A DNA stretch of 60,791 bases, taken from assembly GCA_964540995.1 (NCBI GenBank), contig CAZIOU010000005.1, positions 1-60,791 of the forward strand. The letters are read 5' to 3'. The notes under the pieces are model-generated. The model was not told where the DNA came from. It was given only the letters and a program-made list of their open reading frames with translations, and made no database searches. Within the stretch, counting starts at the first letter, position 1. Every line of letters begins with the position of its first letter. Made by a program: the position numbers and the translations under genes. Positions 22,583-30,194 of this stretch are shown here, one piece after another. This DNA is from JAZDLR01 sp964540995 (GTDB lineage: Bacteria > Patescibacteriota > Patescibacteriia > UBA1558 > 2-01-FULL-52-15).

Positions 22583-25567
22583 CTACTTCATGGCAACCGG
22601 ACAAATCTGATTAAAATCACAATACTTACACTGATTACCAGGAGTAGCCACAAAGTTGGACTGCTTGATACCATCGGCCGTGGTCGTAATCCACTCTTTG
22701 ACTTGAGCTAGATCTTTCTGACTCGCTTGGAATTCGATCGGCTTATTCTGATCCAGATAATAGAACATCAAGGATTCCGTCTCGGCTTTGAATATATCCT
22801 GGGCCGCTAACTGATAAATCAGCAACTGCTTCTTATCATCAAAGGTCAGCTTCTCCTTCACTTTACCAGTTTTATAATCCATGATACGCCACTTGCCATT
22901 GGTGGTTGGATCAATTCGATCAATCACGCCACGGATGGTGTATTCACCGACTTTAACATTAAAGCCTTTTTCTAGATAGAGTGGTATAGGAACGTTGGCA
23001 GAAATCTGCTGGTAAAACTCTTTAAGGATGCGCTTACCATTGTCATGATATTGAGCTTTATTCTTCTCGTCAAAAAACCAATCATCCTGCCACGCCGCTT
23101 CATACATTTCCATTAACTCTTTATAAGACACCAGAGTCCCGTCTTCTCGAGTACCAAGTACCGAGTCGCCAGCACCAGCACCAAACAAATCCGCCTGCTT
23201 CCCGACAGTACTCCGCTCCATTACGGCTGCAAAGAAACTTTGCAGCGTCTTGTGCATCGTCTGACCAAAAGAGAATACCGCCGCGCCCTTGGCTGGTATC
23301 TTGATCACATGAGCGTAATAATATTGTAGCGGACAATTCTCGAAAGCTTTCAACTGGGTGAATGACAATTTGGTAGGTAACTTGTAGTTGGTTTGACGAC
23401 GTGCTTTCTTAGTTCGCTCGGCAGCGAGTTCATCATTTTTCACCACCAGATCTTGATTGATCTCTTGTACCGGAAAATTCTCTAACTTCATCTCTGTGAG
23501 GAATCGCGAAGGTTTACGCTTCTTGGCGCCACCATAATCCTCGGCCAAGGTCAGGAATACCTCTTTACGAGCACGCGTCAACGCCACATACATCAGGCGA
23601 CGTTCTTCTTGTAAGTGCGCTTCGCCTTCGGGCAAAGTGTCTTTGATTAGTGCATCAGGCAATTCGATAGCGTCTGCTCGTTCAATCGATGGGAAACGCA
23701 GGTGCACCAAACCGACAATGAAGACATAATCAAATTCTAAACCTTTGGAGCCGTGAATAGTCATGATCTTGATGGTCTCCGGCCCTTCTTCGATATCTTG
23801 AACCATCTTGCCAGCTTCACCCGACTCTAGCTCCAGACTGATGTACTCGACGAAATTATGAATCGTCGATCCTAGATTCTCATCTTCCCAAGTACGTACT
23901 TTCTTATAGAATTGATTCAGCAAAAGTAATTGTTCTTTACTCTCGGCTGTTTCTTCCAGTGTTAGCCATGACAAATAACCAGAGTCTTCCAAGAAATGAT
24001 AGACAATAGCTGACACCGGCTGGGTCAGAGCTTGCTGCTTATGATTATCTAAATCAGTGATCAACTTGGCCAGACCACGCGCTCCGGCCAATGATAATGT
24101 CACTTGGCCGTGATAATTCTTGGCGGCATGATAGAGACTCCAGCTCTTGCGTCTGGCTAGATGGGCCACATTAACAATATCTTCGTGAGTCAATCCTATA
24201 AACGGTAAAGTGATTATTTTATACAAGCTGGGCGACTCATGATAATTATCCAGCAACTTGAGATAGTTCAAGATGTTGAGAATAATCTCCTGCGTATATA
24301 AGCCTTTGGCAGCCACGAACTGATGCGGTACTCCGACCTGACGGAAGAAGCGAACAAACTTCTGCGCCTGCTCATTGTTACGAGATAGTATGGCGACCTG
24401 TCCCCAATTAAAATCTTCTTCCGTATTTTTGACTTTCAATATTTCTTCCAAAACGCCCCTCACTTCATCCTCACCCGAAGCGTAACATTTAACTGCTACC
24501 TCTCCCGGAGCATCAGAATGCGATATCAATTGCTTACTCAATTTCTGCTCGGCCTTCTTACCCTTGCGTCCTTGCGCCAACTTAACTTCCAGTCGATCGG
24601 GATTATTGAGTTGGATAAAATTGTAAGCACTATCTAAGATAGCCTGACCACTGCGGTAGTTATCAGTCAGGTAGATCTCTCCCGCTTGAGGGAAATCTTT
24701 CTTGAACGCTAGAATATTAGAAACAGAAGCCCCGCGAAATTTATAAATTGCTTGATCATCATCACCGACCACCATAATATTCTGATCAGCGCCGACCAAT
24801 AGTTTGACCAACTCATATTGCGCCCAGTTGGTATCTTGGAACTCATCGACCAAGACATATTTAAATTGCTGCTGATACCTTTGTCGCAAGTGAGACCGTT
24901 TCTGAAATAGCTGCAAACAATAATTAATCAGATCGCCGAAATCAAGAGCATTATTTTCTAACAAAACTTGTTGGTAGACGTGATAGGCATTGGCCACCTC
25001 AGTGAGCCGTGCAATCTCTTGTTGCTGCGCTTCCTTGTCACCGGTCGTATCACTGTCCAATTTCAGTCCTTGGGCGTATTGGAGATAGTCATCGGGATAG
25101 ACCGTTTCGTCTTTGCAACGTGAGAAATGATTGATCAGTGCGTGAATAAAGCTAGTAGGATTACCAAGAGGACGATAATAGTCCAGATCAAATCGATGTA
25201 GATTCTCTCGTACCAACATCCAAGCTGACGTCTGATCAAGGACTTTAAATTCTTTGGGTAGTCCAATCTCCAGCGCATGCTGTTTCAGGATCTTTTCAGC
25301 GAAAGCATGAAACGTCTGTATCCACAGATCGACATAGCCGAGCGGTAATAATTTATCGACACGCTCCTCCATCTCGGCAGCGGCCTTATCGGTAAAGGTC
25401 AAGGCTAATATTTCATCTGGTTTGGCCAGACCTTTCTCAATTAGCCAAGCAATCCTTTGGGTAATAACAGTCGTCTTACCAGTGCCAGCACCAGCGACGA
25501 GAATAACCGGCCCCGATGGGTGCTGGACAGCTAATTGCTGATTAATATTGAGCTTGGAGATATCCAT
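22583..25567 (-). CDS. UvrD/PcrA-type helicase fused to a RecB-like Fe-S nuclease
   Basis: The 994-residue protein begins with a superfamily 1A helicase: LNINQQLAVQHPSGPVILV, Walker A GAGTGKTT, DEXX box VLVDEFQDTNWAQY, GDDDQAIYKFRGA, TIHGSKGLEFDYVF and VALTRARKEVFLT. From about residue 740 comes a RecB/AddB-type nuclease: Cys in ENCPLQYYYAHV, RGVIDRID, RIMDYKTGK and the C-terminal CKYCDFNQICP, giving the 4Fe-4S pattern. It probably resects DNA ends like AddAB in one chain. A DSVLGTREDG segment in the nuclease part is encoded by TACTCG-type repeat words (23132-23169). No SD precedes the ATG. The DciA-like gene follows. Confidence 0.93.
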   Translation of the reverse strand: MDISKLNINQQLAVQHPSGPVILVAGAGTGKTTVITQRIAWLIEKGLAKPDEILALTFTDKAAAEMEERVDKLLPLGYVDLWIQTFHAFAEKILKQHALEIGLPKEFKVLDQTSAWMLVRENLHRFDLDYYRPLGNPTSFIHALINHFSRCKDETVYPDDYLQYAQGLKLDSDTTGDKEAQQQEIARLTEVANAYHVYQQVLLENNALDFGDLINYCLQLFQKRSHLRQRYQQQFKYVLVDEFQDTNWAQYELVKLLVGADQNIMVVGDDDQAIYKFRGASVSNILAFKKDFPQAGEIYLTDNYRSGQAILDSAYNFIQLNNPDRLEVKLAQGRKGKKAEQKLSKQLISHSDAPGEVAVKCYASGEDEVRGVLEEILKVKNTEEDFNWGQVAILSRNNEQAQKFVRFFRQVGVPHQFVAAKGLYTQEIILNILNYLKLLDNYHESPSLYKIITLPFIGLTHEDIVNVAHLARRKSWSLYHAAKNYHGQVTLSLAGARGLAKLITDLDNHKQQALTQPVSAIVYHFLEDSGYLSWLTLEETAESKEQLLLLNQFYKKVRTWEDENLGSTIHNFVEYISLELESGEAGKMVQDIEEGPETIKIMTIHGSKGLEFDYVFIVGLVHLRFPSIERADAIELPDALIKDTLPEGEAHLQEERRLMYVALTRARKEVFLTLAEDYGGAKKRKPSRFLTEMKLENFPVQEINQDLVVKNDELAAERTKKARRQTNYKLPTKLSFTQLKAFENCPLQYYYAHVIKIPAKGAAVFSFGQTMHKTLQSFFAAVMERSTVGKQADLFGAGAGDSVLGTREDGTLVSYKELMEMYEAAWQDDWFFDEKNKAQYHDNGKRILKEFYQQISANVPIPLYLEKGFNVKVGEYTIRGVIDRIDPTTNGKWRIMDYKTGKVKEKLTFDDKKQLLIYQLAAQDIFKAETESLMFYYLDQNKPIEFQASQKDLAQVKEWITTTADGIKQSNFVATPGNQCKYCDFNQICPVAMK

Positions 25568-25625
25568 ATCTAGGGGCTATTGTAGCTAGCCAATAGCATA
25601 ATTGCAACCAACATCTATCATCCAC

Positions 25626-26288
25626 TTATTCAAGCTCCTGATGCAACTGTTTAAAGTTATCGACGATAAAATCTGCACCCGCCTGCTGTAGGACGGCAGC
25701 AGAAAATGAATTGGTGATACCGATTGCGAGACAGCCAGCGGCTTTGGCTGACAAGATACCATTATCAGAATCCTCTAGGACCATAGCTTCGACGGGAGTC
25801 ACACCTAACTTCTGCATCGTGACGATATAGGGCTCGGGATTGGGCTTACCTTGAGAAACTTGATCACCAGTCACAACAATATCAAAATAGGATTCAAGAT
25901 TATGAATAGAGAAAATTAATTCCTGAATACCCTTACTGCTAGATGTGGTGAGGGCAACCAGAGGGAACCGAGCTCGGATAAATTGCAGAAAATCTATCGC
26001 TCCAGCAAATAATGGAGTCTGCTGTAGAGAAGATTTAACCAATTGTCTTTTCTCCTCAATCAAATCATCAACATTGAGGGAACTAGTGGCGGCAAAATTA
26101 CTCAGAATGTAACTAAAAATGGCTTGGTTGGTTTTACCTTTGAAATGATCCCATTCTGAAGCTGGGATATCGATCCCATGATTACGACAAATATCCTGCT
26201 CTATCTTCACGTACAGTGCTTCCGAATCTACCAATACTCCATCCATATCAAAGATAAAGGCTTTCTTATTTACTAGTAGTTTATTCAT
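25626..26288 (-). CDS. HAD-superfamily phosphatase/phosphoglucomutase-like hydrolase
   Basis: The 220-residue protein has all HAD motifs: DMDGVLVDSE (nucleophile Asp and acid Asp), TTSSSKG (motif II), KPNPEPYI (motif III Lys) and VLEDSDNGILSAKAAG (motif IV). A helical cap (about residues 20-85) places it in subfamily I with beta-phosphoglucomutase and phosphoglycolate phosphatase. The substrate cannot be told. The start at 26288 (MNKLLVNKKAFIFDMDG) is preferred to a longer frame to 26327. It is upstream of the UvrD-type gene in the same direction. No SD. Confidence 0.88.
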   Translation of the reverse strand: MNKLLVNKKAFIFDMDGVLVDSEALYVKIEQDICRNHGIDIPASEWDHFKGKTNQAIFSYILSNFAATSSLNVDDLIEEKRQLVKSSLQQTPLFAGAIDFLQFIRARFPLVALTTSSSKGIQELIFSIHNLESYFDIVVTGDQVSQGKPNPEPYIVTMQKLGVTPVEAMVLEDSDNGILSAKAAGCLAIGITNSFSAAVLQQAGADFIVDNFKQLHQELE

Positions 26289-26324
26289 TGGGCTATTGTA
26301 ACCACTGTTATCTATTATTGCAAA

Positions 26325-26375
26325 CAAAAAAGCAGGCTCCGAATTATTAGAATAATAATTGGATAAACCTGCTTT
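26325..26375 (-). terminator. Long hairpin terminator after the 26464 gene
   Basis: On the minus strand AAAGCAGG pairs with CCTGCTTT, with an inner TCCAATTATT/AATAATTCGGA stem, followed by TTTTTGTTTG. A further TATAGCC/GGCTATA hairpin lies at 26381-26397. Confidence 0.8.
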
Positions 26376-26407
26376 ACGCTATAGCCTATTGGCTATAGGT
26401 GAGCCTC

Positions 26408-26434
26408 TTCGACAATTAGTATACTATTGTCGAA
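26408..26434. promoter_or_regulatory. 27-bp near-perfect palindrome
   Basis: TTCGACAAT, then TAGTATACT, then ATTGTCGAA: 9-bp arms around a centre that is itself palindromic. It has no T-tract. It lies 30 nt after the stop of the 26464 gene, so it may be an operator-like site or part of the terminator cluster. No binding protein is known. Confidence 0.5.
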
Positions 26435-26463
26435 ATTACTGAGCATTCTGGAAAGTCTGATCT

Positions 26464-26913
26464 TTAGACGTAGTAAATCGGACTGCCGTCTTCCATACAC
26501 GCGACTAATGCGCGACGCTGTAGACGGAAATTGGTACAACCTTGGTACAAGGCCCATAGTACATCCCGCGCCCAACCGCCTGGAAAATATACACGATTTG
26601 ACGGTTGATTCAGAAAGATACGATGATCCCAGTTATGTTGGTACCTGCACCATGTCAGGAAACCAACTTCATCATGTCGCAGATAGGAAAGTGGAAACCT
26701 CCTATTCATTACCGGCACACCTTGGATAGCAAAGCGACGAATCAAATCTCTACGAGACCAATGCAATTTGAATGTAGCATTGATCAGCCGCAACAGATCA
26801 TCAGCATCACACCATGCCCACCGTCGCCAACTCTGATGCCTATCAAAACTCTTTTCGGACACCCTGATTTCGGGAAGTCTGCTGATTGGCGGTCTGACAT
26901 ATTGAAACGACAT
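26464..26913 (-). CDS. Orphan Arg/Trp-rich protein, 149 residues
   Basis: Not recognised. It is basic and aromatic: MSFQYVRPPISRLPEIRVSE at the start, HQSWRRWAWCDADDLLRLIN, HWSRRDLIRRFAIQGVPVMN and FLTWCRYQHNWDHRIFLN. The DLLRLINATFKLHWSRRDLIRRF region could be a helix-turn-helix-like DNA- or RNA-binding segment, but this is inference. It has a consensus-like promoter, a GGAGGGG SD and a terminator of its own: a stand-alone cassette of the SD-bearing class. Confidence 0.75.
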   Translation of the reverse strand: MSFQYVRPPISRLPEIRVSEKSFDRHQSWRRWAWCDADDLLRLINATFKLHWSRRDLIRRFAIQGVPVMNRRFPLSYLRHDEVGFLTWCRYQHNWDHRIFLNQPSNRVYFPGGWARDVLWALYQGCTNFRLQRRALVACMEDGSPIYYV

Positions 26914-26970
26914 AACCCCTCCACAAAATGCTATTTACAAAGAACCGGCCACCGCTTTGATGGTAATTAT

Positions 26971-26999
26971 TATATAACATATAATTAATATTGTGTCAA
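26971..26999 (-). promoter_or_regulatory. Near-consensus promoter of the 26464-26913 gene
   Basis: Minus strand TTGACA (26994-26999), 17-nt spacer, TATATA (26971-26976), with a perfect TATAAT shifted by 2 nt (26969-26974). Confidence 0.8.
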
Positions 27000-27011
27000 T
27001 AGTAAAGCCCC

Positions 27012-27251
27012 TTAATGAAAAGGGGCTCGGCAGAAGTCATCCTCCTCCGGCGGTTCCGGTAAAGGCGGTTGGACAGAAGTAGAAACCTCACACTGAGGAG
27101 ACTCATCTTGGAAATAAACTCCGCAATGATGTCGTTCGGCATGTGGCTGACACAACGACAACTTACACTGCTCACAGGTCAGACAAGCCTTGGTGAGGCA
27201 CCCACAGGAAGCCTCACAGGTTTCGTTGGAAGCATAGGCCAAGAAACTCAT
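27012..27251 (-). CDS. Small zinc-finger protein, 79 residues
   Basis: Cys- and His-rich N-terminal half with spacing C12-x5-C18-x7-C26-x2-C29-x4-C34-x2-H37-x3-H41-x-C43, which resembles the AN1/B-box cross-brace zinc fingers; two extra Cys (16, 23) are present. The C-terminal half is acidic and Pro-rich (VQPPLPEPPEEDDFCRAPFH), probably unstructured. It overlaps the upstream zinc-finger gene by 4 nt (ATGA) and has a GGGAGG SD. The two are paralogues by cysteine spacing. AN1 fingers often bind ubiquitin-system or chaperone partners in eukaryotes; the role here is unknown. Confidence 0.75.
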   Translation of the reverse strand: MSFLAYASNETCEASCGCLTKACLTCEQCKLSLCQPHAERHHCGVYFQDESPQCEVSTSVQPPLPEPPEEDDFCRAPFH

Positions 27252-27433
27252 GGTACCTCCCTTATGGTAGGCTGAGAAATGACGCCGGGTCGTTTCTGGT
27301 GCAATTTGGCGACACAGCCGTGATTATCTTGATGATGACGGCAATGCCAGTCCTGACAATCCGGACATTTCTCAAACGGTCTATTCAAACAAGGTCCGAC
27401 TTCACATTTCTCTGGCTGATCAGCTGGAGGCAT
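27248..27433 (-). CDS. Small zinc-finger protein, 61 residues
   Basis: Starts MPPADQPEKCEVGPCLNRPF. Spacing C10-x4-C15-x7-C23-x2-C26-x4-C31-x2-H34-x3-H38-x-C40 matches the downstream gene closely and resembles an AN1-type finger (the family norm has five rather than three residues between the last two His). The tail QKRPGVISQPTIREVP is probably flexible. The start at 27433 has GAGGAG 6 nt upstream; a longer frame to 27508 begins with a hydrophobic stretch that overlaps the promoter and is unlikely. First gene of the pair. Confidence 0.75.
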   Translation of the reverse strand: MPPADQPEKCEVGPCLNRPFEKCPDCQDWHCRHHQDNHGCVAKLHQKRPGVISQPTIREVP

Positions 27434-27491
27434 CCGCGTCTCCTCGAGGAAGGGATAACATTTACGATATAGAAGGAGCAAAAACAATATC

Positions 27492-27519
27492 ACTCTACAC
27501 CTGTACAACTGATTGTCAA
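27492..27519 (-). promoter_or_regulatory. Predicted promoter of the zinc-finger pair
   Basis: Minus strand TTGACA (27514-27519), 16-nt spacer, TAGAGT (27492-27497). Transcription start near 27485. Confidence 0.65.
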
Positions 27520-27531
27520 TACAGTGTGGTT

Positions 27532-27565
27532 TACCCCGTTGGATAACTTCGTATCCAACGGGGTA
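27532..27565. repeat. Perfect 14-bp stem hairpin
   Basis: TACCCCGTTGGATA (27532-27545), loop ACTTCG, TATCCAACGGGGTA (27552-27565). No T-tract on either strand in the right position. It sits between the promoter of the zinc-finger pair and the terminator of the RNA locus, where it may insulate the two. Confidence 0.7.
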
Positions 27566-27596
27566 AAAAAAGCCCGACTCCTTTCAAAGTCGGGCT
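27565..27596 (-). terminator. Rho-independent terminator of the structured-RNA locus
   Basis: Minus strand AGCCCGACT-TTGAAAGG-AGTCGGGCT followed by TTTTTT. A 9-bp stem with a run of T. Confidence 0.92.
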
Positions 27597-27885
27597 AAAA
27601 TTTTTAGGTGAAGAAGCTCTGCAGCAGTCCGGGTACAGTCGTCCCCACCCTATTTAGGGTACACCTCCCGGACAATGGCCGTGGCCTTGATCACCTCCTC
27701 TCGGGGCGGTTAGCGAAGCGTGATGGAATCGCAGACAGCACCGAGAGAAGGTCCAAAAAGCTGATCATAAGCCATAACTCCTCCATTGCTTGGGGTATGA
27801 TGCGAGACTAAAGAAACAGGACCTCTTTCACCTCCCTCCTGTGGTAAGATCAAAAATCATAAGTACTCTAACATAGGTTTAGCAG
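27597..27885 (-). ncRNA. Candidate structured RNA with repeated GGAGG/GGA motifs
   Basis: A 290-nt stretch bounded by two terminators and with no long frame. Read on the minus strand it can fold into successive stems: ACAGGA/TCCTGT around a purine-rich loop (27817-27843), CTCTCGG/CCGAGAG (27698-27748), and CCGGG/CCCGG enclosing ACCCT-AAAT-AGGGT (27628-27671). At least eight GGA triplets occur, many as GGAGG, some in loops. It may be a small RNA that binds a GGA-recognising protein or the anti-SD, or a set of tiny ORFs. The promoter is not clear; a TATGAT lies at about 27856. Strand is assigned from the terminator direction. Confidence 0.45.
27710..27775 (-). CDS. 21-codon micro-ORF with strong SD
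   Basis: ATG at 27775 preceded by GGAGGAG at 4 nt. It encodes MAYDQLFGPSLGAVCDSITL plus Arg. The same frame continues after the stop for a further 19 and 22 codons between later stops, with protein-like content. It lies inside the structured-RNA candidate. It might be a leader peptide, a decayed gene, or chance. Confidence 0.35.
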   Translation of the reverse strand: MAYDQLFGPSLGAVCDSITLR

Positions 27886-27942
27886 AAAAAAAAGAGCGGC
27901 CGTCGAGCTTCCACCAAAGGCGGATAAGCAGCTCGACGGCCG
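27886..27942 (-). terminator. Rho-independent terminator after the 27949 gene
   Basis: Minus strand CGGCCGTCGAGCT (27930-27942) pairs with AGCTCGACGGCCG (27897-27909), a 13-bp stem, then CTC and a run of eight T. The loop contains TCCGCCTTTGGTGGA, which also occurs within the RAYT gene. Confidence 0.93.
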
Positions 27943-27948
27943 TATAAT

Positions 27949-29004
27949 TCACAAAACTCTACGTGCAGTTGCTTGGATGACCTCCAAGGGTTCCAGTCTG
28001 CGGGTATGGATGTCTACCACACTACGTATCTGACGTAAGTACGGCCAAAGCTCCGACACATGATCGCGGATGGCTGCTGCAGCCTGATGATGAAGTCCGG
28101 AAACTTTATCGACTTTGAAAGGACGATCGTCACCGCTCGAATACGGTGCTGAAGTCATAAGAACGATGTCTTCAGCCTTGATCCGACCATCCAGCAGATT
28201 ATGCCAGACGATGCGACCAGCCGTGATAACCGCCTGCAGATAATCTGGGTCGAAGTGACCGACGATCAGCGCCTTATTGGGCAAATGCAGCCAATCATAA
28301 CCACGACCAACAGCGATCACGGATTCGCAATGCCTAAGTTGTTCGATAGTGCGACCAGAACAACGAGTCTCCTGCACTCGATCGGCGTTACGGACCAGAA
28401 CTTCAGTCGCGTCGCGAACAACATCGCTAGGCATATCCGCATGATGACGGAGCAACCAATTGGCAATAAGATCACGATCAGTCCCTACGTCTGCCATATC
28501 CAGATCATCGTGGCCATCTTCACTCGCCAGAACCAGACAATCCCAGTCAGTATCGAGACCAACCAAGATAGCGTAGTAATGCGGATGAGCCAACACGCGA
28601 CGACATTGATGTGTCAGCTGTAGCGCCGAAGAACGTGCCTGATCCAAGTTATGCTTATGACCAGCACAACCAAGCGAGTCGTTGTCACTGCGTGAATAAT
28701 GATAGGTCACAAATAGCAGTCCACGCTTATTCCGGCATCTGCCATAGCGTTGCCACTCGGCCAAAGATGCATTGAAAATTGGCCAACGAGTATCAAACAT
28801 GCCACCGATATTTCTCCATGGCTGAATGATTCCCAGTGGTGTGTTGGTAGCGATCGGTAAATGCAGTCGTCCATCCATACACTTCAGAGCACCTAGTTCT
28901 GTTGGATGACGCGACCGATACTCCCTGCGCCGCTCCTGCTGACTCAGAAATTCCCTTGACTGCTTGGCATTGAGATCCATCAGGAATTCGATTCCCGTCG
29001 GCAT
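27949..29004 (-). CDS. Beta-carbonic-anhydrase-like protein, SD-class copy (351 residues)
   Basis: A paralogue of 29138-30178. Both share PTELG.LKCMDGR.HLP, TPLGIIQPWRN.GG and VTYHYSR. The C-x-D-x-R motif (Cys42, Asp44, Arg46) and a following GCAG segment (Cys113) recall the zinc-binding and Asp-Arg dyad motifs of beta-carbonic anhydrases. In this copy the HxxC histidine is replaced (SLGC, Ser110), so the metal site would be altered. The C-terminal half (ESVIAVGRGYDWLHLPNKAL, LMTSAPYSS) is shared by both and unassigned. It has a GGGGAGG SD and its own promoter. The assignment is a fold-level guess. Confidence 0.6.
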   Translation of the reverse strand: MPTGIEFLMDLNAKQSREFLSQQERRREYRSRHPTELGALKCMDGRLHLPIATNTPLGIIQPWRNIGGMFDTRWPIFNASLAEWQRYGRCRNKRGLLFVTYHYSRSDNDSLGCAGHKHNLDQARSSALQLTHQCRRVLAHPHYYAILVGLDTDWDCLVLASEDGHDDLDMADVGTDRDLIANWLLRHHADMPSDVVRDATEVLVRNADRVQETRCSGRTIEQLRHCESVIAVGRGYDWLHLPNKALIVGHFDPDYLQAVITAGRIVWHNLLDGRIKAEDIVLMTSAPYSSGDDRPFKVDKVSGLHHQAAAAIRDHVSELWPYLRQIRSVVDIHTRRLEPLEVIQATARRVL

Positions 29005-29065
29005 AGCCTCCCCGCCCGTGGTATAGGTTAAAAAAGCAACTACTGTAAAAGAACGACAAGAAAAA

Positions 29066-29093
29066 AGTATACTCCCCTGACATAAAAAGTCAA
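29066..29093 (-). promoter_or_regulatory. Predicted promoter of the 27949-29004 gene, overlapping a terminator
   Basis: Minus strand TTGACT (29088-29093), 16-nt spacer, TATACT (29066-29071). The -35 box is part of the downstream arm of the terminator at 29083-29116. Confidence 0.65.
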
Positions 29094-29116
29094 AGCCTCA
29101 ATTTGAGACTTTGACT
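29083..29116 (-). terminator. Rho-independent terminator after the 29138 gene
   Basis: Minus strand AGTCAAAG-TCTCAAATTGAGG-CTTTGACT followed by TTTTA; the inner CTCAAATTGAG also pairs. Confidence 0.85.
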
Positions 29117-29137
29117 AAGTATATAATCAACTATCAA

Positions 29138-30178
29138 TCAGGCCTTCCCCGAATGCAACACTTCCATTTCCCGTGTATGGATATTAACCACCGCGGTCAT
29201 ATGTTGTAGATAGGGCAAAATATCCGGAACTTGTTGACGGATGACTTCCATGGCGTAACGGTGTAGGAATTCTGACTTGGCTTGCTTAAACGGTTTATCC
29301 AGTGCTCCCCGGTAAGGCGATGAAGCCAAGAGGACGATATCTTCCTCATTAATTCTACCCGCCTTAAGATTAGACAAAATAATACCAGCAGCCACGGCCA
29401 CTGCCTGATCAAAATCCGGATCAAATGGACCGATGATAAGAGCCTTGTTGATGACATGAAGCCAGTCAAATCCACGTCCGATAGCCAAGACTGACTCACG
29501 GTGTTCAACGTCGCCTAATGTTCGATCAACTTGTTTCATCTCTGCTACATGCTCAATGTTGCCTTTGATTAACGGGATGAAATCCAAAACCGTTCGCTCT
29601 GGCATATCGGGATAGAGACGATGTAACAAGCTGAAAAGATGTTCTTCATTGGTATCGGTGATAGTAGAGACATCAACAATCTCATTATTCTCACCATGAA
29701 GGATGATCGCGTCCAGATCCGTCTCAAAACCAATTTGAATCGTATAGGCAGTTGGCCGCCCTAAAATACCATCACACTGCTTCTTAAGTTCGGCCGTATA
29801 AGCAATAGACGCTTCGGTGTCATAATTGAATCCCCGACAACCGCGATGTTTCTCACCACGTGAATAGTGGTAGGTAACCAACAGCAAAGCGTTACGTCCC
29901 TTACCGATAGCATAATCGCGCCATTCTTGAAGTGCTGGGCTAAAAGCTGGCCAACCAATATCAAACTTGCCGCCGACATTGCGCCATGGCTGGATAATAC
30001 CCAGCGGAGTCTTGGTCGCTACCGGCAGATGGATGCGACCATCCATACATTTCAGTGTGCCGATCTCTGTCGGGTGCTGGGCGCGATAAATCCGCCGAGC
30101 GGCTGCTGTACCTGGGTTACTAAAAATACCCGAATGCTCTTTATTCAAATCAATAAGCTGTTGGATGCCTGTACTCAT
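29138..30178 (-). CDS. Beta-carbonic-anhydrase-like protein (346 residues)
   Basis: Starts MSTGIQQLIDLNKEHSGIFS. It carries LKCMDGRIHLPV (Cys44, Asp46, Arg48), a C-x-D-x-R motif as in the beta-carbonic anhydrase active site, and KHRGCRGF (His111, Cys114), an HxxC pair as in the same family. Between them PWRNVGGKFD resembles the RN.G segment of beta-carbonic anhydrases. The C-terminal 150 residues are not matched to anything. It follows the last ATP synthase gene by 16 nt and is probably cotranscribed with it. No SD, unlike its paralogue. CO2/bicarbonate chemistry is plausible, but a noncatalytic role is possible. Confidence 0.6.
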   Translation of the reverse strand: MSTGIQQLIDLNKEHSGIFSNPGTAAARRIYRAQHPTEIGTLKCMDGRIHLPVATKTPLGIIQPWRNVGGKFDIGWPAFSPALQEWRDYAIGKGRNALLLVTYHYSRGEKHRGCRGFNYDTEASIAYTAELKKQCDGILGRPTAYTIQIGFETDLDAIILHGENNEIVDVSTITDTNEEHLFSLLHRLYPDMPERTVLDFIPLIKGNIEHVAEMKQVDRTLGDVEHRESVLAIGRGFDWLHVINKALIIGPFDPDFDQAVAVAAGIILSNLKAGRINEEDIVLLASSPYRGALDKPFKQAKSEFLHRYAMEVIRQQVPDILPYLQHMTAVVNIHTREMEVLHSGKA

Positions 30179-30194
30179 AATACTTATTAAATAA

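Noticed and set aside
27541..27556. ATAACTTCGTAT resembles one arm of loxP
   Set aside because: It is the loop region of a perfect 14-bp hairpin of different sequence; the second loxP arm and spacer are absent and no recombinase is near.
27608..27811. 67-codon plus-strand frame in the structured-RNA locus
   Set aside because: No SD or promoter in that direction; the terminators and SD-like motifs point to the minus strand.
27597..27885. Known housekeeping RNA (SRP RNA, RNase P RNA, tmRNA, 6S RNA)
   Set aside because: None of the conserved cores was found, such as the GGAAGGAAGCAGC-type SRP loop or the RNase P GAGGAAAGTCC block.
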